From Oscillospiraceae bacterium (GTDB taxonomy: Bacteria > Bacillota > Clostridia > Oscillospirales > Oscillospiraceae), in the NCBI GenBank assembly GCA_022846075.1, contig AP025582.1:558001-622000 (forward strand): DNA of 64,000 nt, written 5' to 3'. This document shows positions 18,206-26,053 of this stretch, in pieces. A model generated the notes under the pieces. The model was not told the origin of the DNA and searched no databases. It worked only from the letters and a program-made list of their open reading frames with translations. The position numbers and the translations under genes were made by a program. How positions within the stretch are numbered: the stretch's first letter is position 1; each line of letters starts with the position of its first letter.

Positions 18206-18409
18206 ATAAAACGCTATTTTAAGGTCGACGGGGAGGTCATCGCCTGTATGGTGGAGATCAGCTCCGAGTTGGGCTATATCCTCGACGAAGGGGCGAACCC
18301 GGACAGCATGGAGGCCATTGAACTGTTGAACAACCGCATTGTGACCCTGCTGGGACAGATTGACGATGGGGAGAAGACCCAAGAAAGCGAAAGCAATGAA
18401 AATAGTTGA
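18206..18409 (+). CDS. Early phage protein with apparent non-canonical start
   Basis: An open frame of 67 codons (KRYFKVDGEVIACMVEISS...LLNNRIVTLLGQID) has coding character and overlaps the next gene. The full frame begins at ATA (18206), 6 bases after GGGGGG; no ATG, GTG or TTG lies upstream in frame. The first ATG is codon 15 (18248), 11 bases after GGGGAGG, and would give 53 residues. Function unknown; the C-terminal half may be a coiled coil. Confidence 0.5.
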   Translation: MKRYFKVDGEVIACMVEISSELGYILDEGANPDSMEAIELLNNRIVTLLGQIDDGEKTQESESNENS

Positions 18410-18566
18410 ACAGACCCCAATTACTGATATTTTAGAAAGCCACGAACGACGGCTAAAACAATTAGAGCATGATTGGTTAGCCCGGCTGTTTGCCTGCATG
18501 GTCGGGACGGCTATCGGCGCATTTATAGCCCACGCATCTGGAAAGATAAGGATACCACAACAATAG
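18396..18566 (+). CDS. Small phage protein with one membrane helix
   Basis: 56 residues from MKIVEQTPITD: a heptad-like polar half (LESHERRLKQLEHD) followed by a hydrophobic segment (FACMVGTAIGAFIAHA). It overlaps the preceding frame by 14 bp, suggesting coupled translation. Further upstream ATGs (18360, 18366) are possible starts. Function unknown. Confidence 0.5.
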   Translation: MKIVEQTPITDILESHERRLKQLEHDWLARLFACMVGTAIGAFIAHASGKIRIPQQ

Positions 18567-18600
18567 TCCTATAAAACGGACCAAGAAAGGGGGCACTACA

Positions 18601-18819
18601 ATGCCTGAACTTGAAGTAACCTACACTATTGATCAGGTTGCGCTTCGCTACCACCGCACAGTCGATACCGTTCGCCGCTGGGTGCGTAGTGGACGCATGA
18701 CCGCGATCAACACTGGAGGAGGACGTATTGGGCCTTACGTCTTCCGCAGGGAGGACATAGATCGGTTCGACGCAGCCGCAGAGCACTGCGGGACCGGAGG
18801 AGAGGAGCCAGAGCCATGA
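18601..18819 (+). CDS. Excisionase/MerR-like helix-turn-helix protein
   Basis: A 72-residue DNA-binding domain (YTIDQVALRYHRTVDTVRRW) with the wing GGGRIGPYVFRREDIDRF typical of helix-turn-helix type 17 or excisionase proteins. It is clearly related to the protein at 52002-52220 in the same prophage (both have RWVR-GR-TAIN-GGGR-GPYVF). It could be the excisionase or an early regulator. AGAAAGGGGGCACTACA precedes the ATG; it overlaps the next gene by four bases. Confidence 0.8.
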   Translation: MPELEVTYTIDQVALRYHRTVDTVRRWVRSGRMTAINTGGGRIGPYVFRREDIDRFDAAAEHCGTGGEEPEP

Positions 18820-18959
18820 ACTACAAAGGCAAGCGGGTAAAGCCGCTCACCCGGGAGGAGAAACGCCTCCAGCAGAAGGCGGAGGCCTGGATCAAGGGGC
18901 TGGCGGTGTTGGCCTTGATCCTGTGTGTCGGCATTGGCCTGGGGAGGTGGGTGCTGTGA
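18816..18959 (+). CDS. 47-residue phage membrane peptide
   Basis: Starts in an ATGA overlap with the HTH gene. It has a basic N-terminal half (KGKRVKPLTREEKRLQQKAE) and a single hydrophobic helix (LAVLALILCVGIGLG), ending RWVL. The next gene starts at a GTG within its last codons. Tight packing on both sides supports it as real. Function unknown. Confidence 0.6.
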   Translation: MNYKGKRVKPLTREEKRLQQKAEAWIKGLAVLALILCVGIGLGRWVL

Positions 18960-19333
18960 GCATCCCGGAGGAGACCCGGCGGGAGGCGTATTACGAGAGC
19001 CGAGAGGATGCCCCCACCCGGAGGAAAATGATCTACCAAAGGCTTTTGTCCGACGGCCCCATGTCGGGTGATACGCTCATGGCGGCTATGGGGTTTATGA
19101 ATCCCAACTGCGTTCTTCCGAGGCTGACGGAACTTAGGGACGATGGGCTTATCCGATCCATCGGTAAGACGAAAAACCGGGCTGGCCACACGGTGACGCT
19201 GTGGGAGGCCATTCCGCCTGAAGAGATAAAAAGAGCCGCCCCCGGTGGTAACGACACCGAGGACAGCAGCAAAGAAAAAGATTCCACCCACAAGATAACA
19301 GAACGGAGGCAAAAAGTCAATGCCTGTCCGTGA
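18956..19333 (+). CDS. Winged-helix-like early phage protein
   Basis: 125 residues from a GTG start that overlaps the previous stop, with GGGGAGGTGGG upstream. The central part (MIYQRLLSDGPMSGDTLMAA ... LPRLTELRDDGLIRSIG) reads like a winged helix-turn-helix. The C-terminal tail is charged. Probably an early DNA-binding protein; no specific function is recognised. An in-frame ATG at 18923 lies inside the preceding gene and is not needed. Confidence 0.65.
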   Translation: MSIPEETRREAYYESREDAPTRRKMIYQRLLSDGPMSGDTLMAAMGFMNPNCVLPRLTELRDDGLIRSIGKTKNRAGHTVTLWEAIPPEEIKRAAPGGNDTEDSSKEKDSTHKITERRQKVNACP

Positions 19334-19607
19334 GACCATTATCCCCGGCACGATCCGGTATCAGCGCTGTGCCCGCTGCGGCAAGGAGCTGGGAGAAATC
19401 CACAACCTGTTCGACTACGATCCAGGCGCCCTTTGCCGTGACCATAAGGCGGAAAAGGCCAGGGAAGACGATTTGGCCGAAGCCCGGCTTGAGGTGATGG
19501 ACTTCTATGACCGAGAGCTGAAGAAATACCTTTCCGACAATTTGAAGGATACGATTTGGAACGAGGCGTGTAAAAAGTTCCATATCCCGGAGGAGGAGCA
19601 AGCATGA
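19320..19607 (+). CDS. Early phage protein with CxxC
   Basis: 95 residues. A small metal-binding-like N-terminal segment (RCARCGKELGE ... LCRDHKAE) is followed by an acidic, helical C-terminal half. It is packed between the wHTH gene (14-bp overlap) and the ERF gene (4-bp overlap). Function unknown, but its position suggests a role with the recombination proteins. Confidence 0.6.
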   Translation: MPVRETIIPGTIRYQRCARCGKELGEIHNLFDYDPGALCRDHKAEKAREDDLAEARLEVMDFYDRELKKYLSDNLKDTIWNEACKKFHIPEEEQA

Positions 19608-20221
19608 ATCTCTATGAAAAAATGGCCTCCATCATGGCAGATGTGCAATATCTCGCCAAGGACGACAAGGTGGAGTTCGGTTCCACAAAGTACAAGGCCC
19701 TGTCGGAAGAGAAGGTCACATCCATCATGCGGGCGGAGCTGCTTAAATATAGTCTGGTGGTGTTCCCCATCTCCCAGACCGCCTCTCGTACGGGGCAAAT
19801 CACCCACGTGGACGTGGTGTACCGGCTGGTGAACGTGGAGAACCCGGAAGAGTACATCGAGATCGTATCCTGCGGAGACGGCGCGGACAGCCAGGACAAG
19901 GGGAGCGGGAAGGCCATGACCTACGCCTTCAAATACATGTGGCTGCGCACGTTTGCCCTTCCCACCGGAGATGACCCGGACAAGATCTCCAGCGCGGAGC
20001 TGGACGAGGAGGATAAAAAGCCCGGGAACAGGATTCCCCCAGAAGGGGACGAGCCTGTTTACTGCGAGGAGTGCGGGGCCAGATTTGCTGACTACTTCGA
20101 CGGGGAACAGCTCATCAAGGCGGCTGTCTCGGCCAAGCGAAGCAAGGAGAAGAACGGTAGGATCTTGTGTGCCAAGTGTACCAAGGCGGCCAGGAAGGCG
20201 GCGGACGGTGAAGGGGCATGA
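19604..20221 (+). CDS. ERF-family single-strand annealing recombinase
   Basis: A 205-residue protein whose N-terminal two thirds has ERF family features: an MADVQYLAKDDKVEFG start, then VTHVDVVYRLVN-like strands and SGKAMTYAFKYMWLRTFALPTGDDPD. ERF proteins anneal complementary single strands and promote phage recombination. The C-terminus has a zinc-ribbon-like CEECGARF...CAKC. SSB and RusA encoded downstream complete a recombination set. Confidence 0.85.
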   Translation: MNLYEKMASIMADVQYLAKDDKVEFGSTKYKALSEEKVTSIMRAELLKYSLVVFPISQTASRTGQITHVDVVYRLVNVENPEEYIEIVSCGDGADSQDKGSGKAMTYAFKYMWLRTFALPTGDDPDKISSAELDEEDKKPGNRIPPEGDEPVYCEECGARFADYFDGEQLIKAAVSAKRSKEKNGRILCAKCTKAARKAADGEGA

Positions 20222-20907
20222 AAACGCCCATCGACACGGTGAAGGGCGTTATTACGGATATCGACGAGCGCACCGGCACGGTGACCATCCAGGCCCACTA
20301 TGACGATTGGTTCACCCTCACCAAGCGACAATACCGGGAGTGCCTTGTCCAGCTCGTGGACTCCCGAACACTGTCCGGCAAGCAGAGGAACATGTGCTAC
20401 GCCCTGCTCCGGGAGATCAGTGACTACACCGGTATGGGGGCAGATTCCACCAAAGAGTACATGAAACTCAAATTCCTGGCGGAAGATCTGGGGGAGACGG
20501 CGGACAAGATCTTCTCCCTGTCCAATGCCCCCGTGTCCCTGGTATGCGCCTTTCAACGGTTTCTGATCCATTTTATCCTGGATTGGGACATCCCCTGCCG
20601 GTTCTCTCTGCTGGACTATGTGGACGACGTGGGGGACTACATCTACTACTGCCTGATGACTAAAAAATGCTGTGTTTGCGGCGGGCCGGCCGATCTGCAC
20701 CACGTGGACCGGGTGGGGATGGGCCGGGACCGGCACGACATCTGCCACGAGGGTTTGGAGGCGCTTCCGGTCTGCCGGAGCCACCACCAGGAGGCCCACA
20801 CGATGGCGGACGCCGACTTTTTCAAGCGGTACCACCTGCCAGGTGGGATCGTGCTGGACAAGACCCTCTGCCGCATCTGGAAGCTGAAAGCGAGGAAAAT
20901 AAGTTGA
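20218..20907 (+). CDS. Putative HNHc nuclease (phage recombination-associated)
   Basis: A 229-residue protein with a C-terminal HNH-like fold: CCVCGGPADLHHVD, then RHDICHEGLEALPVCRSHH and HQEAH. The N-terminal part (TLTKRQYRECLVQLVDSR) resembles the HNHc_6-type phage nucleases usually found beside ERF and SSB genes, as here. The ATGA overlap with ERF and the TTGA overlap with ssb show one translationally coupled early operon. Confidence 0.8.
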   Translation: MKTPIDTVKGVITDIDERTGTVTIQAHYDDWFTLTKRQYRECLVQLVDSRTLSGKQRNMCYALLREISDYTGMGADSTKEYMKLKFLAEDLGETADKIFSLSNAPVSLVCAFQRFLIHFILDWDIPCRFSLLDYVDDVGDYIYYCLMTKKCCVCGGPADLHHVDRVGMGRDRHDICHEGLEALPVCRSHHQEAHTMADADFFKRYHLPGGIVLDKTLCRIWKLKARKIS

Positions 20908-21341
20908 GTCTCAATAGGATAGTTTTGCAGGGCCGCCTTGTAGCCGACCCTGAGATGCGCACCACCCCCAGCGGCGTCCCCGTCACCACCCTTCGTCTGG
21001 CCTGTGACCGTGACTTCAAGAACAAGCAGACCGGCGAGAAGGAGACCGACTTCATCAGTGTGGTCGCCTGGCGTCAGACCGCGGAGTTCGTGAGCCGCTA
21101 CTTCACCAAGGGCCGGATGGCCGTGGTGGAGGGCCGCCTCCAGATCCGCCCCTATACGGACCGGGACGGCAACAAGCGCACCGCCGCCGAGGTGGTGGCC
21201 GACAACGTCTACTTTGGGGATGGCAAACCCGGCGGCGACAGCGCCAACACCTCTCCGGCGTACCAGAGACCGGCTGGCGGTGTGGACGTCTCTGGTGACA
21301 ATTTCGCCGAGCTGGATGACAGCGATGACCTCCCGTTTTGA
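20904..21341 (+). CDS. ssb: Phage single-stranded DNA-binding protein
   Basis: A 145-residue SSB: OB-fold starting SLNRIVLQGRLVADPEMR, then TDFISVVAWRQTAEFVSRYF and GRMAVVEGRLQIRPYTD, a low-complexity linker, and the conserved acidic tail DDSDDLPF that recruits partner proteins. The start is a TTG overlapping the upstream stop (TTGA), with GAGGA 7 bases before it. Earlier in-frame starts lie within the upstream gene. Confidence 0.93.
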   Translation: MSLNRIVLQGRLVADPEMRTTPSGVPVTTLRLACDRDFKNKQTGEKETDFISVVAWRQTAEFVSRYFTKGRMAVVEGRLQIRPYTDRDGNKRTAAEVVADNVYFGDGKPGGDSANTSPAYQRPAGGVDVSGDNFAELDDSDDLPF

Positions 21342-21357
21342 TGGGCGGTGAGGTCCA

Positions 21358-21978
21358 ATGGCGAGGGAGTATTTCTGCGCGTACCACAGCTATTTACAGG
21401 CCATAGCCCGCCTCACCGATGAGGAGGCCGGACGGCTGTTCCGGGCCCTTCTGAGATACAGTGAGACCGGCTTGACGCCTGACCAGCCCGGGAATGAGGC
21501 GTATGCCTTTGATTTTATTGCCGCTCAGATCGACAGAGACGCCAAGAAGTACGAGGGATATGCCGCGGCACAGGCGGAGAAGGCAAAAAAACGATGGAAT
21601 GCCCCGGGATGCCGTGGCATATCCGGCAATGCCGACGATGCCAAAGAGAAGAAAAAGAAGAAGGAGAAGAAGAATACCCCCCATACCCCCCAGCGGGGGG
21701 CGGAGTTCGAGGAGTTTTGGTCCAAGTACCCGAAGAAAGTTGGCAAAGAGCCTGCTAGGAAAGCATTCGAGCGCGCTTTGGAGAAGACGACGCTTGAATC
21801 ACTCCTGACCGCCGTGGAGCGGCAGAAGTGCAGCAGCCAATGGAGTAGGGACGGCGGCCAGTACATACCAAACCCCGCCACCTGGCTGAACCAGGAGCGA
21901 TGGGAGGATAAGCTGCCGGAGGTTCCCGGACCACCTGCCGGAGAGGAGGATGACGGTTATGGGCCCACTCTGCTTTGA
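21358..21978 (+). CDS. DUF6291-like phage replication protein
   Basis: 206 residues. The N-terminal REYFCAYHSYLQAIARLTDEE region matches the DUF6291 type found at the head of phage replication modules. A Lys/Glu-rich linker (KEKKKKKEKK) follows, then a C-terminal domain ending YIPNPATWLNQERWED, a motif of phage replisome-organiser proteins. It probably acts in origin recognition or helicase loading, immediately upstream of the DnaB-like helicase. Confidence 0.7.
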   Translation: MAREYFCAYHSYLQAIARLTDEEAGRLFRALLRYSETGLTPDQPGNEAYAFDFIAAQIDRDAKKYEGYAAAQAEKAKKRWNAPGCRGISGNADDAKEKKKKKEKKNTPHTPQRGAEFEEFWSKYPKKVGKEPARKAFERALEKTTLESLLTAVERQKCSSQWSRDGGQYIPNPATWLNQERWEDKLPEVPGPPAGEEDDGYGPTLL

Positions 21979-23263
21979 TGGCGTCCTTCTGTGTGAGCCC
22001 CGGATGATCGACCCGAGCATGAGCACCGGCCTTTGGTGGTGCCAGTCTCCGGAGGATGTGCGGGCCGTCGGCGTCAACGCCGTCTGTCTCTCAGTGACGG
22101 GGCGGTGGGAGGACGTGAAGGACTGCGGGGATTGGCTCTCTCAGTTTCCCTTCGTGTTCGTGGCATCCCCGGACCGGGAGCTGGTTGAGCAGGTGCGGCG
22201 TCATGTCCGGGGCCTGCCGGTGCTCTCCCCACGGGATGGGGCTTTTGGGGACTATCCCTCCATTACGGCTTTCCTGGAGGCCCACGTGCCCAGTGAGATA
22301 AATAATCTTCTGTACGGAGCTGTGATGGAGCCCTCTTACGGGCTTCTTGAGCTGGCCCGGGTCTCGGTCCTGGATGAGCGGGAGGTCCCACGCACGCTCT
22401 CCGGCCTGCCGGTGCTGGACAAGCTCACCGGTGGTTTCCGCTCCGGGGAGCTGTCCGTCTGGACGGGTAAGCGGGGGGAGGGAAAGTCCACCCTTTTGAG
22501 TCAAATCCTTCTTGAGGCCATTGACCAAGGGCACAAGGTCTGCGCCTACTCCGGGGAGCTGCCCGCCGGGCAGTTCAAGGCCTGGGCCCTGATCCAAGCG
22601 GTGGGGCCAGGACACCTGGATCTGTTCCAGGACCCGGAGGTGGGGGAGCAGATAAGCTGCGCCCAGCCCATGGCCGCCCGGCGGGTGGACGAGTGGTGGG
22701 CCGGGCGGTATTACCTCAACGACATCCGGGACGGCTCCGCCCACGATGAGGATCGAATCCTGGATGAGTTTACTTACGCAAATCGTGTCCTTGGCTGTGA
22801 CGTGTTTCTGGTGGACAACATCATGACCACCCGCCTCTCGGGGGACCGGGATTTCTACCGGGCACAGTCCATGTTCACCCAGCGGTTGACACGGTTCGCC
22901 AAGGCCCAGGGGGTCCACGTCCACTTGGTGGCGCATCCCCGGAAGACCCAGCAGGGCAAGCCGGTGACGGACGGGGACGATATTTCCGGCTCCGGGGACA
23001 TCGCCAACCTGGCGGATAACGTGTTTTCCGTGCGGCGGCTCTCTGAGGAGGAGGCCGAGCACGATAGCTGTTCCTCGCTGGTCTACGTGATGAAGGTCCG
23101 CAACCGGGGGAAGAGGGGCAAGGTAGGGCTGGAGTTTGATTCGGATTCATGCCGGTTTTACCCACCCGGGAAAGGGCCGTCCAAGGCCTACGGCTGGGAG
23201 CGAATGACGGAACAAACTACTTTAGTGGACCTAGGCGGCGCCCCGGTCCCGTTTGAGGAGTGA
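21959..23263 (+). CDS. DnaB/Twinkle-like replicative helicase
   Basis: About 434 residues. The C-terminal half is a RecA-fold ATPase: Walker A TGKRGEGKSTLLSQ (about residue 170), Walker B CDVFLVDNIM, and a sensor region VHVHLVAHPRK followed by GSGDIANLADNVFSV, as in DnaB/gp4-type helicases. The N-terminal half is Toprim-like in length but lacks a clear primase motif. The ATG at 21959 is 9 bases from GGAGAGGAGG, whereas the ATG at 21950 abuts it. Function: phage DNA unwinding at the fork. Confidence 0.88.
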   Translation: MGPLCFDGVLLCEPRMIDPSMSTGLWWCQSPEDVRAVGVNAVCLSVTGRWEDVKDCGDWLSQFPFVFVASPDRELVEQVRRHVRGLPVLSPRDGAFGDYPSITAFLEAHVPSEINNLLYGAVMEPSYGLLELARVSVLDEREVPRTLSGLPVLDKLTGGFRSGELSVWTGKRGEGKSTLLSQILLEAIDQGHKVCAYSGELPAGQFKAWALIQAVGPGHLDLFQDPEVGEQISCAQPMAARRVDEWWAGRYYLNDIRDGSAHDEDRILDEFTYANRVLGCDVFLVDNIMTTRLSGDRDFYRAQSMFTQRLTRFAKAQGVHVHLVAHPRKTQQGKPVTDGDDISGSGDIANLADNVFSVRRLSEEEAEHDSCSSLVYVMKVRNRGKRGKVGLEFDSDSCRFYPPGKGPSKAYGWERMTEQTTLVDLGGAPVPFEE

Positions 23264-23268
23264 TATAC

Positions 23269-23436
23269 ATGACAAACCAAGAAGCGGCCGAGATCCTTCA
23301 ATCTGAGCATTACCGATGGTCGATGTTGGCGAGGCTTGATGAGCTCCAGGGACACACGGAACTGGCATCGGCCTGCCGGGAGATCATGGAAGCCTTGGAC
23401 CGGGGGATGCGGGCGCTGGAGGAGGCCCATGGTTGA
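23269..23436 (+). CDS. Small phage protein
   Basis: 55 residues (TNQEAAEILQSEHYRWSML...REIMEALDRGM), mostly helical. It starts 5 bases after the helicase stop, with GAGGAG 7-11 bases before the ATG, and overlaps the RusA gene by 8 bp. Function unknown. Confidence 0.6.
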   Translation: MTNQEAAEILQSEHYRWSMLARLDELQGHTELASACREIMEALDRGMRALEEAHG

Positions 23437-23884
23437 GTTTACCGTCCCCGGCCTTCACGGGAAGGACCGGCCCCGGATGACCAGGGGAGGCCACGTCTAC
23501 ACCCCGAAAGCCACCGAGGATTTTGAGGACAAGGTCCAGTGGTGCTTCCGCCGGGCCGTCCACGGCCCCATCGTCCCCCTGACCGGACCGGTGTCCGTCA
23601 CCATCAAGGCCTACCACCCCATCCCCAGGAGCGCCCCTAAGTGCAGGATCCTCCAGATGCTTGCCGCTATCCTCCGTCCGCTGGTAAAGCCGGATATCGA
23701 CAATGTTATCAAAATCGTGCTCGACGCGCTCAACGGCTTGGGGTACAAAGACGATAAACAAGTGGTGGAACTCCACGCCTATAAGTTCTACATGGAAGGC
23801 GGCGGAGCAACTTACATCCGGGTGGAGGAGGCGGCCCGAGAAGCGGCCCGTCCGAGCCAGCGTGCAAAGGAGGAAACAGTATGA
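23429..23884 (+). CDS. rusA: RusA-like Holliday junction resolvase
   Basis: A 151-residue RusA-family endonuclease that resolves four-way junctions during phage recombination and packaging. Landmarks: FTVPGLHGKDRPRM at the N-terminus and KPDIDNVIKIVLDALNG containing the metal-binding aspartates, then YKDDKQVVEL. GGAGGCCC precedes the ATG. It overlaps the genes on both sides by a few bases. Confidence 0.92.
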   Translation: MVEFTVPGLHGKDRPRMTRGGHVYTPKATEDFEDKVQWCFRRAVHGPIVPLTGPVSVTIKAYHPIPRSAPKCRILQMLAAILRPLVKPDIDNVIKIVLDALNGLGYKDDKQVVELHAYKFYMEGGGATYIRVEEAAREAARPSQRAKEETV

Positions 23885-24069
23885 ACGAACTCACTTATAA
23901 GCAGATGCTTGATTTTAAAAAGCCCGCCCCTGTGTGGGTGACGGAGAGAAACGAATACGGCCTTGCCTTCCTCCATGAGGTCATGTTTTTCGGCGGCGGC
24001 CGCTGGCCCATCCTCTACATCCTCCAGCATGGCGGGAAGATCTACAAGGCCAAGGTGGCGAAGGGATGA
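23881..24069 (+). CDS. Small phage protein
   Basis: 62 residues starting in an ATGA overlap with rusA (AAAGGAGGAAACAGT upstream) and ending in a 4-bp overlap with the PAPS-reductase-like gene. The sequence (PVWVTERNEYGLAFLHEVMF ... HGGKIYKAKV) is beta-rich. No family recognised. Confidence 0.6.
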   Translation: MNELTYKQMLDFKKPAPVWVTERNEYGLAFLHEVMFFGGGRWPILYILQHGGKIYKAKVAKG

Positions 24070-24932
24070 ACCTGGAAGAAAAGGCGATAGCCCGCTACAA
24101 AATGGCCTCGGATCTCTCTTTTCAGATTACCGGCCAACCCTTGGTGGTCTGCTACTCCGGCGGGAAGGACAGCGAGGTGTTATTGCATCTGGCCCAGCGG
24201 GCGGGCATCCCATTTGAGGTCCTACATAACCACACCACAGCGGACGCTCCTCAGACGGTCTATCACATCCGCAAGGTGTTCCACCGCCTGGAGTGTGAGG
24301 GGATCAAATGCGCAATCGAGACGCCGGTCTACAAGGGCCAGCCGACCACCATGTGGGACCTGATCCCCAAAAAGCTAATGCCGCCGACCCGCTTAGTCCG
24401 TTATTGCTGTGAGGTACTCAAAGAGCACGGGGGAGAGGGCCGTTTGATTGCCACCGGAGTCCGCTGGGCGGAATCCGTCGCCCGGAAGAAGCGTGGAGCG
24501 CTGGAGGTGACCCACCGGGACCCCAAGAAAAAGCTGGTTCTGATGAACGACAACGACGAGGCCAGAAGAGAGTTTGAGGTCTGTACGCTCAAAGGGAAAC
24601 GGATCGTCAATCCCATCATCGAGTGGTTCACCCAGAACGTCTTAGATTACTGCGAGAGCCTCCACTTGGAGATGAACCCGCTCTATTCCATGGGCTTTTG
24701 CCGGGTGGGGTGCGTGGGGTGTCCCATGGCTGGCAATGCCAGAAAGATGGAGTTCCAGGTGTTCCCCACTTACCGGGCGGCCTATATCCGGGCGTTTGAT
24801 AAGATGCTGGAAGCCCGCCGGGGCCGGGACCTGCCCACCGACTGGCAGACCGGCGCGGATGTGTACCACTGGTGGATGGAGGACGGCGTGATGCCTGGGC
24901 AGATATGGCTACCCGGAACGGAGGTTGTGTAA
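24066..24932 (+). CDS. PAPS reductase/DndC-like adenine nucleotide alpha hydrolase
   Basis: A 288-residue protein of the phosphoadenosine-phosphosulfate reductase superfamily: the PP-loop VCYSGGKDSEVLLHLAQ near residue 30, RYCCEVLKEHGG, ATGVRWAESVARKKRG, and a Cys cluster CRVGCVGCPMAGNARK that may hold an iron-sulfur cluster. In phages these proteins are common but mostly uncharacterised. Sulfur transfer to DNA (DndC-like) or nucleotide activation is possible. No other dnd genes are nearby, so a complete phosphorothioation system is not supported. Confidence 0.85.
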   Translation: MNLEEKAIARYKMASDLSFQITGQPLVVCYSGGKDSEVLLHLAQRAGIPFEVLHNHTTADAPQTVYHIRKVFHRLECEGIKCAIETPVYKGQPTTMWDLIPKKLMPPTRLVRYCCEVLKEHGGEGRLIATGVRWAESVARKKRGALEVTHRDPKKKLVLMNDNDEARREFEVCTLKGKRIVNPIIEWFTQNVLDYCESLHLEMNPLYSMGFCRVGCVGCPMAGNARKMEFQVFPTYRAAYIRAFDKMLEARRGRDLPTDWQTGADVYHWWMEDGVMPGQIWLPGTEVV

Positions 24933-25132
24933 TGGATCAGAAGAAAATCTGTGCCTGGTGCTGGTACGCCAGGATGCGGCGAGACATTTGCGGGATCTAC
25001 TGCATGGGCGGATTTGAGAACCCGGACGGAAGCTGTGACCACTTTTTGGACTCCAAAACGGTGATGCCGAAAAAGTTTGTGGTGCATAAAGAGCTACTGC
25101 AAACAAATAGAAATAAATTGACGACCAAATAG
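24932..25132 (+). CDS. Cys-rich small phage protein
   Basis: 66 residues with six cysteines (ICAWCWYARMRRDICGIYCMGG ... CDHF), compatible with a small zinc or iron-sulfur site. The ATG overlaps the upstream stop (TAATG). Its 3' end overlaps the antisense DUF4393 gene by about 39 bp. It may work with the PAPS-reductase-like protein just upstream (inference from position). Confidence 0.6.
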   Translation: MDQKKICAWCWYARMRRDICGIYCMGGFENPDGSCDHFLDSKTVMPKKFVVHKELLQTNRNKLTTK

Positions 25133-25876
25133 TGTGGCACTAGCCACTCCGCACTGAAAATCTATAACATGTGGGTAGTCATAGTCAGAGCTTAGATCAT
25201 TATAGATTGTGGTTTTGTAAAAGGGTTCATATGGGTCAGGTATGCAATCCAGTTTGGAGTTGTAATCAAGCTCGATCAATCCTTGCCGCACTAGAGCGCA
25301 AAGGCTTACACAACGCTCATCATATGACAATTCATGGTCAACAAAAGATGGAAGCATCACATGGTCCGAGAGTAATTTTGATGTAAAAGAGTCTGCGGAT
25401 ATTTTAAATCGCACAATGGGAAGGTCCTCAGTAAAGCGCTGCATAATCAGAGCGTCATTTGGTGACATCTGCCGAATAATATCCACAAACGCTGGATGTA
25501 CACTTGATTTGGTATCTTCATTCATTGCTTTAGAAAGTAGCTTGGCATACATTGAGCGAAGATTCTCACTGTCCATTGAATATGACATGGCTTCAATTGC
25601 GGGAATGGCAACATACATTTCGGGAGAAACAATTTTTTCTGATGGAGTATTCCTCAATTCAAGTGAAAGCAACTCTTTAATGTGAGACACTGCATATTCT
25701 CGTTGAGCTATCCAAATGTCTACATGGGATAATGCTGCATTTATGGCCTTAGGTATTCGGGCAAGCATCTTTCCAGATTCGGTTAAGACAGGGTGTGCTA
25801 AGTCGTCATATATTTGAGGAAGAAGCGGCGCGACGGCTTTGGCAATTGCTTCAAGTTGTTCGGAAGTAAAATCCAT
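25094..25876 (-). CDS. DUF4393 (Abi-alpha-like) protein, second copy
   Basis: A 260-residue homologue of the gene at 17313: the shared core reads LRSMYAKLLSKAMNEDTKSS and VHPAFVDIIRQMSPNDA. It is AT-rich and antisense to the early operon, and has its own RBS (AAAGGAGGAACAGAAA). Two diverged DUF4393 genes in one prophage suggest separate acquisition or recognition of different triggers. A role in abortive infection or superinfection exclusion is inferred from the family annotation only. Confidence 0.78.
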   Translation of the reverse strand: MDFTSEQLEAIAKAVAPLLPQIYDDLAHPVLTESGKMLARIPKAINAALSHVDIWIAQREYAVSHIKELLSLELRNTPSEKIVSPEMYVAIPAIEAMSYSMDSENLRSMYAKLLSKAMNEDTKSSVHPAFVDIIRQMSPNDALIMQRFTEDLPIVRFKISADSFTSKLLSDHVMLPSFVDHELSYDERCVSLCALVRQGLIELDYNSKLDCIPDPYEPFYKTTIYNDLSSDYDYPHVIDFQCGVASATLFGRQFISICLQ

Positions 25877-25922
25877 TTTCTGTTCCTCCTTTTAAACATT
25901 ATATCATGTGAGGAGATTATCA

Positions 25923-26033
25923 GTGAAAAAAATTTGCTTATATGTAAAATTGGTTTTAAACGAAACATGTATTGCAATGTTATTTGCTGGGCGAAAAATT
26001 TTACTCGCCTTGAAAACGTTATTTAATACATAG
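25923..26033 (+). CDS. Possible 36-residue peptide
   Basis: GTG start 7 bases after AGGAGATTA. It encodes a basic, moderately hydrophobic peptide (KKICLYVKLVLNE ... MLFAGRKILLALKTLF). It lies in the AT-rich interval between the antisense DUF4393 gene and the next plus-strand gene. Coding status rests only on the RBS and composition. Confidence 0.35.
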   Translation: MKKICLYVKLVLNETCIAMLFAGRKILLALKTLFNT

Positions 26034-26053
26034 AAAAAGGGTGATTACCTACC

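Noticed and set aside
24066-24932. Complete Dnd phosphorothioation system
   Set aside because: Only one DndC-like superfamily member is present; no dndA, B, D or E candidates are nearby.
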